The notes below the pieces were generated by a model that made no database searches, had not been told where the DNA came from, and saw nothing but the letters and a program-made list of their open reading frames with translations. Of a DNA stretch of 45,702 nucleotides, positions 7,864 through 16,572 are shown piece after piece (positions within the stretch are counted from its first letter, which is position 1; each line of letters starts with the position of its first letter). Position numbers and translations under genes: made by a program. The stretch covers positions 1 to 45,702 of the forward strand of contig NZ_JAMZBC010000005.1 of assembly GCF_024158715.1 (NCBI RefSeq). The letters are read 5' to 3'. This DNA is from Halomonas sp. 707D7. Lineage in GTDB: Bacteria > Pseudomonadota > Gammaproteobacteria > Pseudomonadales > Halomonadaceae.

Positions 7864-10683
7864 CTACCGACGTCGGGTCGTCAGCCAGCGCCGGGCGAAC
7901 TGATCGGCGGTGAGGGGGCGGTCGAAGAGATATCCCTGACCCTGGGTACACCCCATCGCGATCAGGGGGGCGATCTGCTCGGTGCGCTCGATGCCTTCGG
8001 CGATGGTGGCAAGCCCGAGGGTATGGGCCATGGCGATGATGGTGGCGACGATCACGCGGTCGTTCTCGCTGGTGAGCATGTCGCGAATGAAGGAGATATC
8101 GATCTTGATCTTGTCCACGGCAAAGCGCTTGAGGTAGGCAAGCGACGAGTAGCCGGTGCCGAAGTCGTCGATGGCAAGCCCCATGCCCTGCTTCTTGCAG
8201 TGCCGGGTCGTGGCGACGGCCTGTTCCGGGTTGACCATGACACCGCTTTCGGTCAGCTCCAGGCTGAGCGCCGAGGGCGGGATGGCATAGGCGGTGCAGT
8301 TCTCGAACAGCGCCTCGATCAGGTCGTTGTCATCGAACTGATCCGCCGCCACGTTGATCGCCAACTGCCCGGTGAGTTCGAGGCCCTGGGCATGCCAGGC
8401 GGCCAGTTGCCGGCAGGCCTTCTCGATCACGCAGCGGCCGAGCGCCACCATCATGCCGCGCTCTTCGGCGAGCGGAATGAACTCGCCGGGCGAGACATGG
8501 CCGAGCTCGTCGTCGTGCCAGCGGGCCAGCGCCTCGGCGCCGATCAGCGCGCCGGTTCGCAGGTCGACCTGGGGCTGGTAGTGCAGCTCGAGACGCTTCT
8601 CGGCGATGGCGCTTCCCAGCCGCTTGGCCATGTGGAGCTTCTCGCGCAGCCTCTGCTCCATCCAGGGTTCGAACAGGCTCACGCTCAGCGGCTGACGCTT
8701 GGTCTGGTACATGGCGATATCGGCGTACCGGAGCAGCCGGGGCGCCGTGCTCGCCTGGTCCGGGTAGAGTGACACTCCGACGCCTGCACTCATCTCCGCC
8801 GAGTGCTGCTCGATCACGATGGGCGGGACAAGTGACGCCTGCAGGCGCGCCGCCAGCGCAAGCGCCGCCTCCTGGCCCATGCCGCAGGCCAGGACCACGA
8901 ACTCGTCGCCGCCCAGGCGCGCCAGGTAGTGCTCTTCACCCAGTACCTCGCCAAAACGGCGAGCCACCTCCTGCAGCACCCGATCACCCACATAGTGGCC
9001 GGCGGTGTCGTTCACTTCCTTGAAGTGATTGAGTCCCAGCAGCAAAAGCGCCAGGGGTGTGCTGGGCGTTGCATCGACATGCCGCGTCAGGTGGCGCATG
9101 AGCGCCGCCCGATTGGGCAGCCGCGTGCCTTCATCGCGATAGGCAAGCTCGCGGATACGCGCCTCGTCCTGCTGGCGCCAAAGCTCGGCCCCGACGCGCG
9201 CGGCGAAGATCTGCAGCACCGCGCGGGCGATGCGGGTCTGGGTCAAGGGCTTCTCGAACATCACGCCGACGACGCCGATCGGATTGCCCCGGGCGTCGTC
9301 CAGGCGGCGGCCGATATAGCCATTTACCCAGTCCAGCGTCCCCTCGGTCTCCGCCGGCATCTGGATATGGGCGCCTTTGAGTACCACGCACTCCCGCTCC
9401 CTGACGACCTTTTCGCAGGGGACGCTGGCAAGGCGATAACGCACGCCGGGCTGGCGTTCACCGCGCACGTGCAGCGAGACCATCGACGCGATCCCCGGAT
9501 CGTGTTCGTCGAGCATGGCGATGAACCCGATCTCGGCGGCGAGCGCGTCAGCCATGTGCGCGGTCAGTCGGGACAGAAAGGCTTCGCCGTGATCGGCGGA
9601 AACCGCCGTGGCAACCTGGGTGACCGCGTGCTGGATACGCTGCTCTGTCTGGCGGCGCACCAGGCTGTCGAGGCCGAAAGCGATATCGTTGGCCAACTCG
9701 CCCAGCACCTCGCGCTCGCGCTCGGAAATGCCCTCCTCCTGGGCGTGGTAGCAGCTGAGCACGCCCAGCGGCTGCCCGCGGAACATCAGCGGAAGCGCAA
9801 TGAAGGTCTTCACCCCCAGCATCAGGAGCGTCTGCTTGAGGGACGCGCTGACGCCACGGGCATCCTGTTTCCGGCCAAGGATGACGGGTTCGCCTTGCTC
9901 GAACGCCGCGCGTGCCAGCATGCGGCTGTAGCGCTTGATCATCAGCTGGCGCGGGCTGAACCAGGCGATCTCCTCGCCATCGCAATCAGACATCGCCTTC
10001 ACCTTGAGCGAATCGGCCTGGCCTGGCTCGCCGGGCCGGCTGATCCAGGCGGCGGCGTAACCGCCGGTCTCGACGGCGACGTCGCAGCAGCCTTGCATCA
10101 GCGCGATTTCGTCCTGGGCGTTGACGACCGCCTCGCCGCTTTCGCTCAACAGCCGCAACGCCCGACGCTGGCGGGCAATATGGGTGTTCGCGCTGGCGCC
10201 GATCAACTGGCGTGAAAGCTCGGCCCCCGCCAGCCAGGCGACGATGCGCAGAAGATCGAGAGCGAAGGAAGGCAGCGTCAACGTCGCCGAATGCATCAGC
10301 GCGATGAAGCCGAGTCGGTGGGTATCGGCAGCACGCATGGGAACCCCCAGATAGCCTTCGACGGACAGCGCCGCCAGCTGGCTATCGCGCGGGAAGCGCT
10401 CTCGCGCCCCACCATCGACGAACAGTTCCGCATGCGTGTCGAGCTGAGCGGCCGGGGTCTCCTTGATCGGATAGGGTGCCTGCTCTCGCCACTGGCCGTT
10501 CGAGTAAAAGGCCAGCGGCGTGACGAAACTTTGATGTGAGTCAATACGTGCGATCACGACATGGTCGACCTTGAGCAGGGTGGCCAACGAGCGTGTCAGG
10601 TGTTGAAAGAACTCTTCCCGATGACGGCTGGCAAAGCTTTTCGAAAGCTGCTGCAATATATCTTGTGCAGGGTCGGGAAACAT
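7864..10683 (-). CDS. Multi-GAF GGDEF-EAL cyclic-di-GMP turnover protein
   Basis: A 939-residue cytoplasmic signalling protein without membrane segments. Three GAF-like regions are suggested at about 20-155, 190-340 and 355-500, each with the sensory beta-strand pattern (for example IALPLMFRGQPLGVLSCYH near 295). A GGDEF domain follows (about 510-670) with intact LARLGGDEFVVL (GGDEF at 591-595) but no RxxD inhibitory site just before it. The EAL domain (about 685-935) has GAEALARW, ELTESG, DDFGTGYSSLAYLKRF and KIDISFI. Diguanylate cyclase and phosphodiesterase motifs both look intact, so the net direction of c-di-GMP control cannot be predicted. No cognate partner lies nearby. Confidence 0.9.
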   Translation of the reverse strand: MFPDPAQDILQQLSKSFASRHREEFFQHLTRSLATLLKVDHVVIARIDSHQSFVTPLAFYSNGQWREQAPYPIKETPAAQLDTHAELFVDGGARERFPRDSQLAALSVEGYLGVPMRAADTHRLGFIALMHSATLTLPSFALDLLRIVAWLAGAELSRQLIGASANTHIARQRRALRLLSESGEAVVNAQDEIALMQGCCDVAVETGGYAAAWISRPGEPGQADSLKVKAMSDCDGEEIAWFSPRQLMIKRYSRMLARAAFEQGEPVILGRKQDARGVSASLKQTLLMLGVKTFIALPLMFRGQPLGVLSCYHAQEEGISEREREVLGELANDIAFGLDSLVRRQTEQRIQHAVTQVATAVSADHGEAFLSRLTAHMADALAAEIGFIAMLDEHDPGIASMVSLHVRGERQPGVRYRLASVPCEKVVRERECVVLKGAHIQMPAETEGTLDWVNGYIGRRLDDARGNPIGVVGVMFEKPLTQTRIARAVLQIFAARVGAELWRQQDEARIRELAYRDEGTRLPNRAALMRHLTRHVDATPSTPLALLLLGLNHFKEVNDTAGHYVGDRVLQEVARRFGEVLGEEHYLARLGGDEFVVLACGMGQEAALALAARLQASLVPPIVIEQHSAEMSAGVGVSLYPDQASTAPRLLRYADIAMYQTKRQPLSVSLFEPWMEQRLREKLHMAKRLGSAIAEKRLELHYQPQVDLRTGALIGAEALARWHDDELGHVSPGEFIPLAEERGMMVALGRCVIEKACRQLAAWHAQGLELTGQLAINVAADQFDDNDLIEALFENCTAYAIPPSALSLELTESGVMVNPEQAVATTRHCKKQGMGLAIDDFGTGYSSLAYLKRFAVDKIKIDISFIRDMLTSENDRVIVATIIAMAHTLGLATIAEGIERTEQIAPLIAMGCTQGQGYLFDRPLTADQFARRWLTTRRR

Positions 10684-11212
10684 GGTATCAAGCGCCTCGA
10701 ATGGGTATCAGCTAACTAAGTTTAATCCAATGTTCCAAGGCGGTATCGATCTTGAGCGTGACTCGATCGATGCGGCATTGGCGCCGCTCATCACACATAC
10801 CCGAGTGATTACAACGTCATTCGTCGCAACGTTCCCCTTTAAATTGCAACGTGCCGCGCGGGGCCTTTTCGCCTATCGCTCGCTTACCTGCCGTGTGACC
10901 GGTAACGTGACGTTTTCCAGGTTGCACTATCGACAACCAGTAACGGGACCGTTCATGACAGCACCGTTATCGCCCGACAAAAATTTTCCGACGTTCCAGA
11001 CTTTCGCTCTTATTCGTTCCGGTCAACGAGAATTATATTAATTAAATGAGCAAATTAAATAAAACCGCTTTTGGCGGTTTCTTCTTTATCACTACCAGCC
11101 TTTCATTATACCTAATTTTATATTATCAACTTTTAAAGTCGATCTTCAACCTGAATAGTCCTTCATGTCCATAGGCCGCTCCCCAACCATTTCCCTTTAT
11201 AGGGAGGCCCAG
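10684..11212. other. AT-richer intergenic region with orphan terminator
   Basis: About 530 bases between the start of the GGDEF-EAL gene and the XRE regulator. The first half is of ordinary composition and contains an inverted ATCGATC/GATCGAT pair (10745-10771). The second half (from about 11030) is strongly AT-rich and holds a terminator at 11061-11080. An open frame of 119 codons (10682-11041, plus strand) shows no recognisable protein features and overlaps the neighbouring gene start. The region could hide a small RNA ending at the terminator; the promoters of both flanking genes must also lie here. Confidence 0.4.
11061..11080. terminator. Orphan hairpin terminator
   Basis: AAACCGC and GCGGTTT pair around a TTTTG loop. 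On the plus strand CTTCTTT follows; on the minus strand TTTTATTTAATTT follows, so it could act in both directions. No recognised gene ends at it on either strand. Confidence 0.6.
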
Positions 11213-11563
11213 GTGAAAAAAAACGAACAGCAGCGTATCGCTGGGAACATTGGTGGTGCTATCGCCAAGCAGCGTACCCGTTGCCAGATGACGCAGGAAG
11301 AAGTGGCGGAACGGCTGGGCATTGGAAACGAAGCGGTTTCACGCATCGAAAGGGGGCGTGTCATTCCCAACGTCATTCGGCTCATGGAGCTTGCCCAGAT
11401 CTTCGATTGCGAAACCGCCGAGCTCTTGGGCGAAGCCAGCACACAAATAGACGATCAGACGCGACGCATAAGGTCGTTGCTTTTACCGCTCGAGCAAAGA
11501 GACCGCCAATTGATTCTCCAGCTGACGGAAAACCTGGCGAATCGCTTAAACGACGGCTCATGA
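11213..11563 (+). CDS. Small XRE-family (HTH_3) transcriptional regulator
   Basis: A 116-residue protein if the GTG at 11213 is used, which has AGGGAGG six bases upstream; an in-frame ATG 48 bases earlier has no good ribosome site. Residues about 10-66 form a Cro/C1-type helix-turn-helix (IGGAIAKQRTRCQMTQEEVAERLGIGNEAVSRIERGRVIPNVIRLMELAQIFDC), followed by a charged C-terminal helix region (DQTRRIRSLLLPLEQRDRQLILQLTENLANRL) likely to dimerise. Such stand-alone regulators are common in chromosomes and on mobile elements; the target is unknown. It is separated from the next gene by a hairpin and an operator, so it is probably monocistronic. Confidence 0.82.
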   Translation: MKKNEQQRIAGNIGGAIAKQRTRCQMTQEEVAERLGIGNEAVSRIERGRVIPNVIRLMELAQIFDCETAELLGEASTQIDDQTRRIRSLLLPLEQRDRQLILQLTENLANRLNDGS

Positions 11564-11634
11564 ATGCCGACCGCCGTCGTCGGTAGAGGTCAATGCAACC
11601 TTCAAGAAGATAGACAACGTTCGCTGCCATCGAA

Positions 11635-11654
11635 GAGCCGGCCATCGCCGGCTC
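11635..11654 (+). terminator. Possible weak terminator after the XRE gene
   Basis: GAGCCGGC (11635-11642) pairs with GCCGGCTC (11647-11654) around a four-base loop. The T-run is poor: GGCAAGAAG precedes TCTTTT. It lies 72 bases after the XRE stop codon and before the Zur-type operator. Confidence 0.4.
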
Positions 11655-11678
11655 GGCAAGAAGATCTTTTGCACTGAT

Positions 11679-11710
11679 CTTGAATGTTATATTATCACAT
11701 AACATTCAAG
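11679..11710. promoter_or_regulatory. Zur-type operator and promoter of the COG0523 gene
   Basis: A perfect 12-bp inverted repeat, CTTGAATGTTAT at 11679-11690 and ATAACATTCAAG at 11699-11710, with eight bases between. Inside it, 11685-11699 matches the enterobacterial Zur core TGTTATANTATAACA at every defined position but one. A possible sigma-70 promoter, TTTGCA at 11668-11673 and TATTAT at 11690-11695 with 16 bases between, would be covered by the operator. The element ends 13 bases before the ATG of the G3E GTPase gene, whose family is a standard member of Zur regulons. Confidence 0.75.
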
Positions 11711-11723
11711 GGAGATGGATCGC

Positions 11724-12950
11724 ATGTCTGACTTCAAGCCTCTGCCGGTCACCGTTCTGTCCGGTTTTCTGGGCGCCGGTAAAACCACCGTACTCAACCA
11801 CATACTGGCCAACCGCGAAGGGCGGCGCGTGGCGGTGATCGTCAACGACATGAGCGAGGTCAATATCGACGCGGCGCTGGTGCGCGGCGGGCCGGGCGAA
11901 TCGATGTTCGAAAACGAGGTGGCGCTCAATCGCTTTGATGAACGTCTCGTCGAGATGAGCAATGGCTGCATCTGCTGCACGCTGCGCGAAGACCTGCTCA
12001 TCGAGGTCGGCAAGCTCGCCCGCGAAGGCCGCTTCGACTACCTGGTGATCGAATCCACCGGCATTTCCGAACCGCTGCCGGTCGCCGAGACCTTTACCTT
12101 CGAGGACGAAGAGGGCGAAAGCCTTTCCCGGGTGGCGCGGCTGGACACGCTGGTGACCGTGGTCGACGGCGCCAACTTCCTGACCCAGTATCGCGACGCC
12201 CAGAGCCTGGCCGAGGCCGGCGAGAGCCTGGGGGACGAGGACGAACGCAACGTGGCGGACCTGCTGGTCGACCAGATCGAGTTCTGCGACGTGCTGCTGG
12301 TCAGCAAGACCGATCTGATGAGCGAGTCCGAGCTCGCGTCGCTCAAGGCAGTGCTCACCTCGCTCAACCCCGACGCCGAGATCGTGCCGATCCGCCAGGG
12401 TAACGTCGCGCTGGACAAGGTGCTCGACACCGGCCGCTTCGACTTCGAGCGCGCCCAGCGCTCGCCGGGCTGGCTCAAGGAGATGCGCGGCGAGCACGTG
12501 CCGGAAACCGAAGAGTACGGCATTGCGAGCTTCGCCTACCACGCGCGCCGCCCCTTCCACCCGGCCAGGTTCCATGATCTTCTGCACTCGGAGTGGTTCG
12601 GCGAGCGCCTCTTGCGCTCCAAGGGCTTCTTCTGGCTGGCCAGCCGCCCGCAGTGGGCGGGCCAGTGGAGCCAGGCCGGCGGCATCGCTCATCACGGCGC
12701 TGCCGGCATGTTCTGGAAAGCCGTGCCGGAATCGCGCTGGCCCACCGATCCGGCGTATCGTGGCTTCATCGAGGAAAAATGGGTCGAACCCTTCGGCGAC
12801 ATGCGTCAGGAACTGGTGTTCATCGGTCAGAACATGGACCAGGCCCGCATGCGCGCCGCCCTCGACGAATGCCTTCTAAGCGAAGAGGACGTTCTCGAAG
12901 GTATCGAGGCCTGGAAGAAGCTGCCGGACCCGTTTCCGGCCTGGGAGTAA
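11724..12950 (+). CDS. COG0523 (G3E) GTPase, probable zinc metallochaperone
   Basis: A 408-residue CobW/P47K-family protein. The P-loop GFLGAGKTT is near residue 14, the signature metal motif C-x-C-C occurs as [14 protein letters not shown] near 75, the E-S-T-G-I-S-E-P switch is near 105, and SKTDLM near 195 is the guanine-specificity motif. The CobW_C domain occupies the last third (about 270-400), with [13 protein letters not shown]. Such GTPases move metal ions to client enzymes, and the Zur-regulated ones serve zinc under starvation. I chose the ATG at 11724, with GGGAGA at proper distance, over the one nine bases upstream. A terminator follows 47 bases after the stop. Confidence 0.9.
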   Translation: MSDFKPLPVTVLSGFLGAGKTTVLNHILANREGRRVAVIVNDMSEVNIDAALVRGGPGESMFENEVALNRFDERLVEMSNGCICCTLREDLLIEVGKLAREGRFDYLVIESTGISEPLPVAETFTFEDEEGESLSRVARLDTLVTVVDGANFLTQYRDAQSLAEAGESLGDEDERNVADLLVDQIEFCDVLLVSKTDLMSESELASLKAVLTSLNPDAEIVPIRQGNVALDKVLDTGRFDFERAQRSPGWLKEMRGEHVPETEEYGIASFAYHARRPFHPARFHDLLHSEWFGERLLRSKGFFWLASRPQWAGQWSQAGGIAHHGAAGMFWKAVPESRWPTDPAYRGFIEEKWVEPFGDMRQELVFIGQNMDQARMRAALDECLLSEEDVLEGIEAWKKLPDPFPAWE

Positions 12951-12997
12951 GTACGCGGCCTCGACGCCGCGCTCGTTACGATCTGTTTCGTATATGC

Positions 12998-13025
12998 AGG
13001 GGCCGCCTGGCCCCTTCTTCTTCGT
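12998..13025 (+). terminator. Terminator of the COG0523 gene
   Basis: AGGGGCC at 12998-13004 pairs with GGCCCCT at 13009-13015 around GCCT, followed by TCTTCTTC. It stands between two convergent genes. Confidence 0.7.
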
Positions 13026-13038
13026 GCACCGATCAAGC

Positions 13039-14097
13039 TCAGGGAATAAGACGCTCCGCGCGCAGGCGAGTGAACAGATCGAAAAACGCACTGCGGGTTT
13101 CGCGGAAGTGATCGAAGCCGAACTCGCGCATCTTGGTCACGTCGTTGACACACTCCTGCTCACGGCCCAGATCGGCGTCCGAGTGCCACCAGGAGGCGAG
13201 CTTGTCGACCTCCGGCTCGACCAAATCGTGCTTCTCGGCAATCTGGCGCCAGATACCGGCGCTATCCTTCATCTGCTCTTCCAGCGGCGTTGGCGTATCG
13301 GGGCATTCGGCCACTTCCAGTTCGAAGAACTCACCGATTTCCTGCCACATCCGGCGCCAGCGGAAGATGTCGCCGTTGACGGTGTTGAACGCCTCGTTGC
13401 GCGCGCCCGGCGTGGTGGCCGCCCACTCCATCTGGCGCGCCAGTACCAGCGCGTCGGTCAAATCGGTCAGCGCATTCCACTGGGTTTGCGAGCCCGGAAA
13501 GGTGAATGGCTGGCCGGTTTCCTTGCAGATCGAGGCGTAGACGGCTAGCGTCGTGCCCATGTTCATGGCGTTGCCGACGGCGTAGCCGATCACCGTGTGC
13601 GGGCGGTGCACGTTCCAGCTGAATCCGTCGCGCTCGGCGGCGGCGAACATCGTGTCTTCCAGGGCATAGTAGAAGTTGTCGCCGGGCACGCGAGGCGCGG
13701 ATTCACGAAACGGCGTCTCCACCTTGCCGCTACCGTAGCTCTCGAAGGAGCCCAGGTACTGCTTGGTGCCGGTGACCAGCGAGACGTGCTGGATCTTTTT
13801 GTCCTGCAGGGCGTCGAGCAGGTTCTGCATCATGGCGCCATTGGCCTTGACGTTCTCCTTTTCGCTGTCCCGCTTGATCCAGGTGCAATAGAACACGTGG
13901 GTGATGGGCAGGTCGGCCAGCGCCTTTTGGGTTGCGTCACGATCGAGCAGGTCCGCCGTGACGGGAATGACGCCACTTTGCTCGCTCGCACGACGCGATA
14001 GTCCGTAAACGGTCCAGCCGCTGGCATTGAGATAGCTTGCCAGATTACCGCCGGTAATGCCGGTGGCGCCTACCACGAGCGCGTTGCCTTTACGCAT
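13039..14097 (-). CDS. SDR-superfamily oxidoreductase of the PRISE (progesterone 5-beta-reductase/iridoid synthase-like) type
   Basis: A 352-residue atypical short-chain dehydrogenase. The nucleotide-binding glycines are in VVGATGITGGNLASYL near residue 8, the core DLL motif is near 50, and the modified active site NFYYALEDTMFAAAE (around 148-160) is that of the PRISE group, with tyrosine but no classical YxxxK. The C-terminal half (WNALTDLTDALVLARQMEWA, FNTVNGDIFRWRRMW) is typical for the family. Members reduce activated C=C bonds of enones with NAD(P)H; the substrate here is unknown. It is divergent from the LysR gene at 14246, its likely regulator. Confidence 0.85.
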   Translation of the reverse strand: MRKGNALVVGATGITGGNLASYLNASGWTVYGLSRRASEQSGVIPVTADLLDRDATQKALADLPITHVFYCTWIKRDSEKENVKANGAMMQNLLDALQDKKIQHVSLVTGTKQYLGSFESYGSGKVETPFRESAPRVPGDNFYYALEDTMFAAAERDGFSWNVHRPHTVIGYAVGNAMNMGTTLAVYASICKETGQPFTFPGSQTQWNALTDLTDALVLARQMEWAATTPGARNEAFNTVNGDIFRWRRMWQEIGEFFELEVAECPDTPTPLEEQMKDSAGIWRQIAEKHDLVEPEVDKLASWWHSDADLGREQECVNDVTKMREFGFDHFRETRSAFFDLFTRLRAERLIP

Positions 14098-14194
14098 GAT
14101 GACTCCTTCGATGAACGTGTACTGCCCGCCTTTCCCAAGATCTTGCGACCTTGTTCATCGCGAGCGATGGCTTCCATTCTGGTAAGAGGCATCA

Positions 14195-14241
14195 GTTGCT
14201 ACAATTGGAAAAATCGCAAATCTTTATTGCAACAGGTGCAA
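14195..14241. promoter_or_regulatory. Candidate LysR-box repeats in the SDR/LysR divergent region
   Basis: Between the divergent SDR and LysR genes there are GTTGC (14195-14199) and GCAAC (14229-14233) in inverse orientation, and a tighter TTGCA-N5-TGCAA palindrome at 14227-14241. The second one fits the T-N11-A layout of LysR binding sites and would overlap the ribosome site of the lysR gene, consistent with autorepression. Confidence 0.4.
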
Positions 14242-14245
14242 CTCG

Positions 14246-15193
14246 ATGGATCTCAATGCCCTGCGCGTGTTCGAGCGCGTCGCCGCTACCGGAAGCTTCA
14301 CGGCGACGGCGCACCACTTTCACCGAGCGGTTTCGTCCATTTCGCGCCAGATCACCGCGCTGGAGGAGTCGCTGGGCCAGCAGCTCCTTTATCGCCACAC
14401 GCGCGCCGTGACCCTGACCGAGGCCGGCGAGCGCTACTACCGCGATATCCGTGACATTCTCGGTCAACTCGACCTGGCGACCGAGGCACTCCAGGCCCCG
14501 GGCGCCGAGCCTTCCGGGCTTTTGCGCATCAACGCGCCGGTCGCCTTCGGCCAGCGCCAGATCGTGCCGATTCTGCACCGTTTTCAACGCCGCCACCCCG
14601 CCATCAAGGCAGAGCTGATGCTGACCGACCAGCTTACCGACCCGGTAAAAGAGAGTATCGATGTCACCTTCCGGGTCGGCGAACTTTCGGACACCACGCT
14701 GGTGGCAAGGCGTCTGGCCCCCATGAACTACGTGGTGGCGGCCTCCCCCGCCTACCTCGAACGCCAAGGCGTGCCGCCGACGCCCGAGGCGCTTTGCCAG
14801 CACGACTGCCTGCTCTATCAAGGCGAAATGGGGCGCCAGCGATGGTACTTCGCCCGGCCGGATGCCAGCAGCCCCATCATCTGCAAGGTAGAAGGCTCGC
14901 TTTACAGCAATAGCGCCGAGAGCCTGCTGCAGGCAGCGCTGATGGGCCAGGGTCTGGTGATGTTTCCTACCTGGCTGATTGGCGATGAGCTCGCCCGTCA
15001 AGCGCTGATTCCCGTGCTCGAGTCGTGGCGTGGCGAAGTAGCCCCCAGCCGGCGCGACATCCATGTGCTGTACGGCCAGCGACGCCTGACCGCGCCCAAG
15101 GTCAGCGCTTTTCTAAAGCATCTGTTCGAAGAGCTGGGCGACGTACCGCCCTGGGATCGCTGGCAAGCGCGAATAGCGAAACAAGCACCTTGA
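14246..15193 (+). CDS. LysR-family transcriptional regulator
   Basis: A 315-residue LTTR. Residues 1-60 form the winged helix-turn-helix (MDLNALRVFERVAATGSFTATAHHFHRAVSSISRQITALEE), followed by the linker helix and a periplasmic-binding-protein-like effector domain (about 90-300) with the typical PSGLLRINAPVAFGQRQIVPILHRF opening of the CrgA-like subgroup. It is transcribed away from the SDR gene, with a 148-bp shared region containing inverted repeats. By the usual LTTR arrangement it probably controls the SDR gene and itself; the inducer is unknown. It is convergent with the TRAP operon and separated from it by a two-way terminator. Confidence 0.9.
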   Translation: MDLNALRVFERVAATGSFTATAHHFHRAVSSISRQITALEESLGQQLLYRHTRAVTLTEAGERYYRDIRDILGQLDLATEALQAPGAEPSGLLRINAPVAFGQRQIVPILHRFQRRHPAIKAELMLTDQLTDPVKESIDVTFRVGELSDTTLVARRLAPMNYVVAASPAYLERQGVPPTPEALCQHDCLLYQGEMGRQRWYFARPDASSPIICKVEGSLYSNSAESLLQAALMGQGLVMFPTWLIGDELARQALIPVLESWRGEVAPSRRDIHVLYGQRRLTAPKVSAFLKHLFEELGDVPPWDRWQARIAKQAP

Positions 15194-15219
15194 TACCTTC
15201 TCCGGCTAAGGCATCACCA

Positions 15220-15255
15220 CAAAAAAGAGAGGTTGGCGCCCCTCTCTCGTTTTCA
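15220..15255. terminator. Bidirectional terminator between lysR and dctM
   Basis: AGAGAGG at 15226-15232 pairs with CCTCTCT at 15241-15247 around an eight-base loop. On the minus strand the stem runs into TCTTTTTTG, and on the plus strand into CGTTTTC. It sits between the convergent lysR and dctM ends. Confidence 0.75.
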
Positions 15256-15261
15256 CTTCGC

Positions 15262-16572
15262 TCACAGCATCCGAGGCAGCCAGGTGGCAAGACTCGGGAA
15301 GACGACCAGCAGCGCCACCAGCAGCATTGAACAGAAGATGTAAGGAATGGCGGCGGAGTAGATCTCGCGCATGGTGGTGCCCGGCGGCGCCACGCCCTTC
15401 ATGACGAAGAGCAGAAGCCCCAGAGGCGGTGTGGAAAAGCTGATCTCCAGCGCCAGCAGCACGATCACGCCGAACCAGATCAGATCGAACCCGAGCGCCT
15501 GGGCGAGCGGGAAGAAGATCGGTACCGTCAGCATCATGATCGAGATCTGCTCCATGAAGGTGCCCAGCACCAGGAGCACCGCGAACATCGCCATCAGCAT
15601 CAGAATCGGCGACAGGTCGAACCCGGTGGCCCAGCGGATCAGCCCGCCGGAGGCGCCGGAAAACCCGAGCAGCTGGCTGAAGGTGGCAGAGCCGAACACG
15701 ATCAGGTACGCCATCAGGGTGACCTTGAGGGCGCCTGCCACGGACTGGGTGAACGCCGCCCAGGTCATGCAGCGAAACGCGAAGCCCAGGATGATGACGC
15801 CCAGCGCCCCGAAGGCGGCGGCTTCGGACGGCGTTGCGAAGCCGACCAGCATGAGCGCGACGATGATCACCATGACGCTCAACATGGGCACGATGTCGGT
15901 GACGATCAGCTTGAGCTTGGCGGCAAGCGGCACGGGTTCGAGCTCGTAGGCCGGGGCGGCCTCCGGGTCACGCCTGGTCTGAATGAAGATGGTGATCATG
16001 TAGAAGCCGGCGAGCGTCAGCCCCGGCAGTATGCCGGCGATCAACAGCGCCCCGATGTCGATCTTGGCGAGCGTGGCCAGCAGCACCGCCAGCGCCGAGG
16101 GCGGGATGATGATCGCAAGCCCTCCGGTGCCCAGGATGGGCCCAATCGCCATCTTCTTCTTGTAGCCCCGGCGCTGCATCTCCGGCACCAGCAGCGACCC
16201 CATCAGTGCCGTCGATCCCATGGAGGAGCCGCTCAGGGTGGAGAACGCGGTACCGCCGACCACGGTGACGTAGGAGAGACGCCCGGGCACCTTGCCCATC
16301 AACCGGTCCACGGCGTTGAACATCTTCATGCCGAGCCCGGTGCGAAAGAAGAGCTCGCCCATCAGCAGAAACAGCGGTATCGGCACCAGATTGAAGCTCG
16401 ATAGCGCGCCGAAGCCGTTGTTGAGCATCTGCATGATGCCTGCCTGACCGCCCATGAAGTGCCAGGCGCCGATCACGTTGGCCGCGAGAAAGGCGAGCGC
16501 GATGGGCGTGCCCACCGCCATGAAGACGAGAATCAGCGAGAGTAGAAACGCCAGAGCCAGATACCATTCCAT
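15262..16572 (-). CDS. dctM: TRAP transporter large permease (DctM-like)
   Basis: A 436-residue membrane protein beginning at the ATG at 16572, where the last base of the dctQ stop codon is the first base of this start (TAATG); a longer open frame upstream lies inside dctQ. It has about a dozen hydrophobic segments and the DctM signatures MGTIPLFLLMGELFF-like (LVPIPLFLLMGELFFRTG near 62), GGTAFSTLSGSSMGSTALMG near 105, and IGPILGTGGLAIIIPPSALAVLLATLAKIDIGALLIAGILPGL near 145. It is the ion-coupled translocation subunit of a TRAP system. The substrate is likely an organic acid or amide handled by the neighbouring catabolic genes. Confidence 0.93.
   Translation of the reverse strand: MEWYLALAFLLSLILVFMAVGTPIALAFLAANVIGAWHFMGGQAGIMQMLNNGFGALSSFNLVPIPLFLLMGELFFRTGLGMKMFNAVDRLMGKVPGRLSYVTVVGGTAFSTLSGSSMGSTALMGSLLVPEMQRRGYKKKMAIGPILGTGGLAIIIPPSALAVLLATLAKIDIGALLIAGILPGLTLAGFYMITIFIQTRRDPEAAPAYELEPVPLAAKLKLIVTDIVPMLSVMVIIVALMLVGFATPSEAAAFGALGVIILGFAFRCMTWAAFTQSVAGALKVTLMAYLIVFGSATFSQLLGFSGASGGLIRWATGFDLSPILMLMAMFAVLLVLGTFMEQISIMMLTVPIFFPLAQALGFDLIWFGVIVLLALEISFSTPPLGLLLFVMKGVAPPGTTMREIYSAAIPYIFCSMLLVALLVVFPSLATWLPRML

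Noticed and set aside
10682..11041. 119-codon plus-strand open frame
   Set aside because: It overlaps the start of the GGDEF-EAL gene, has no ribosome site of note and shows no recognisable domain or signal; a small RNA is an equally good reading of the region.
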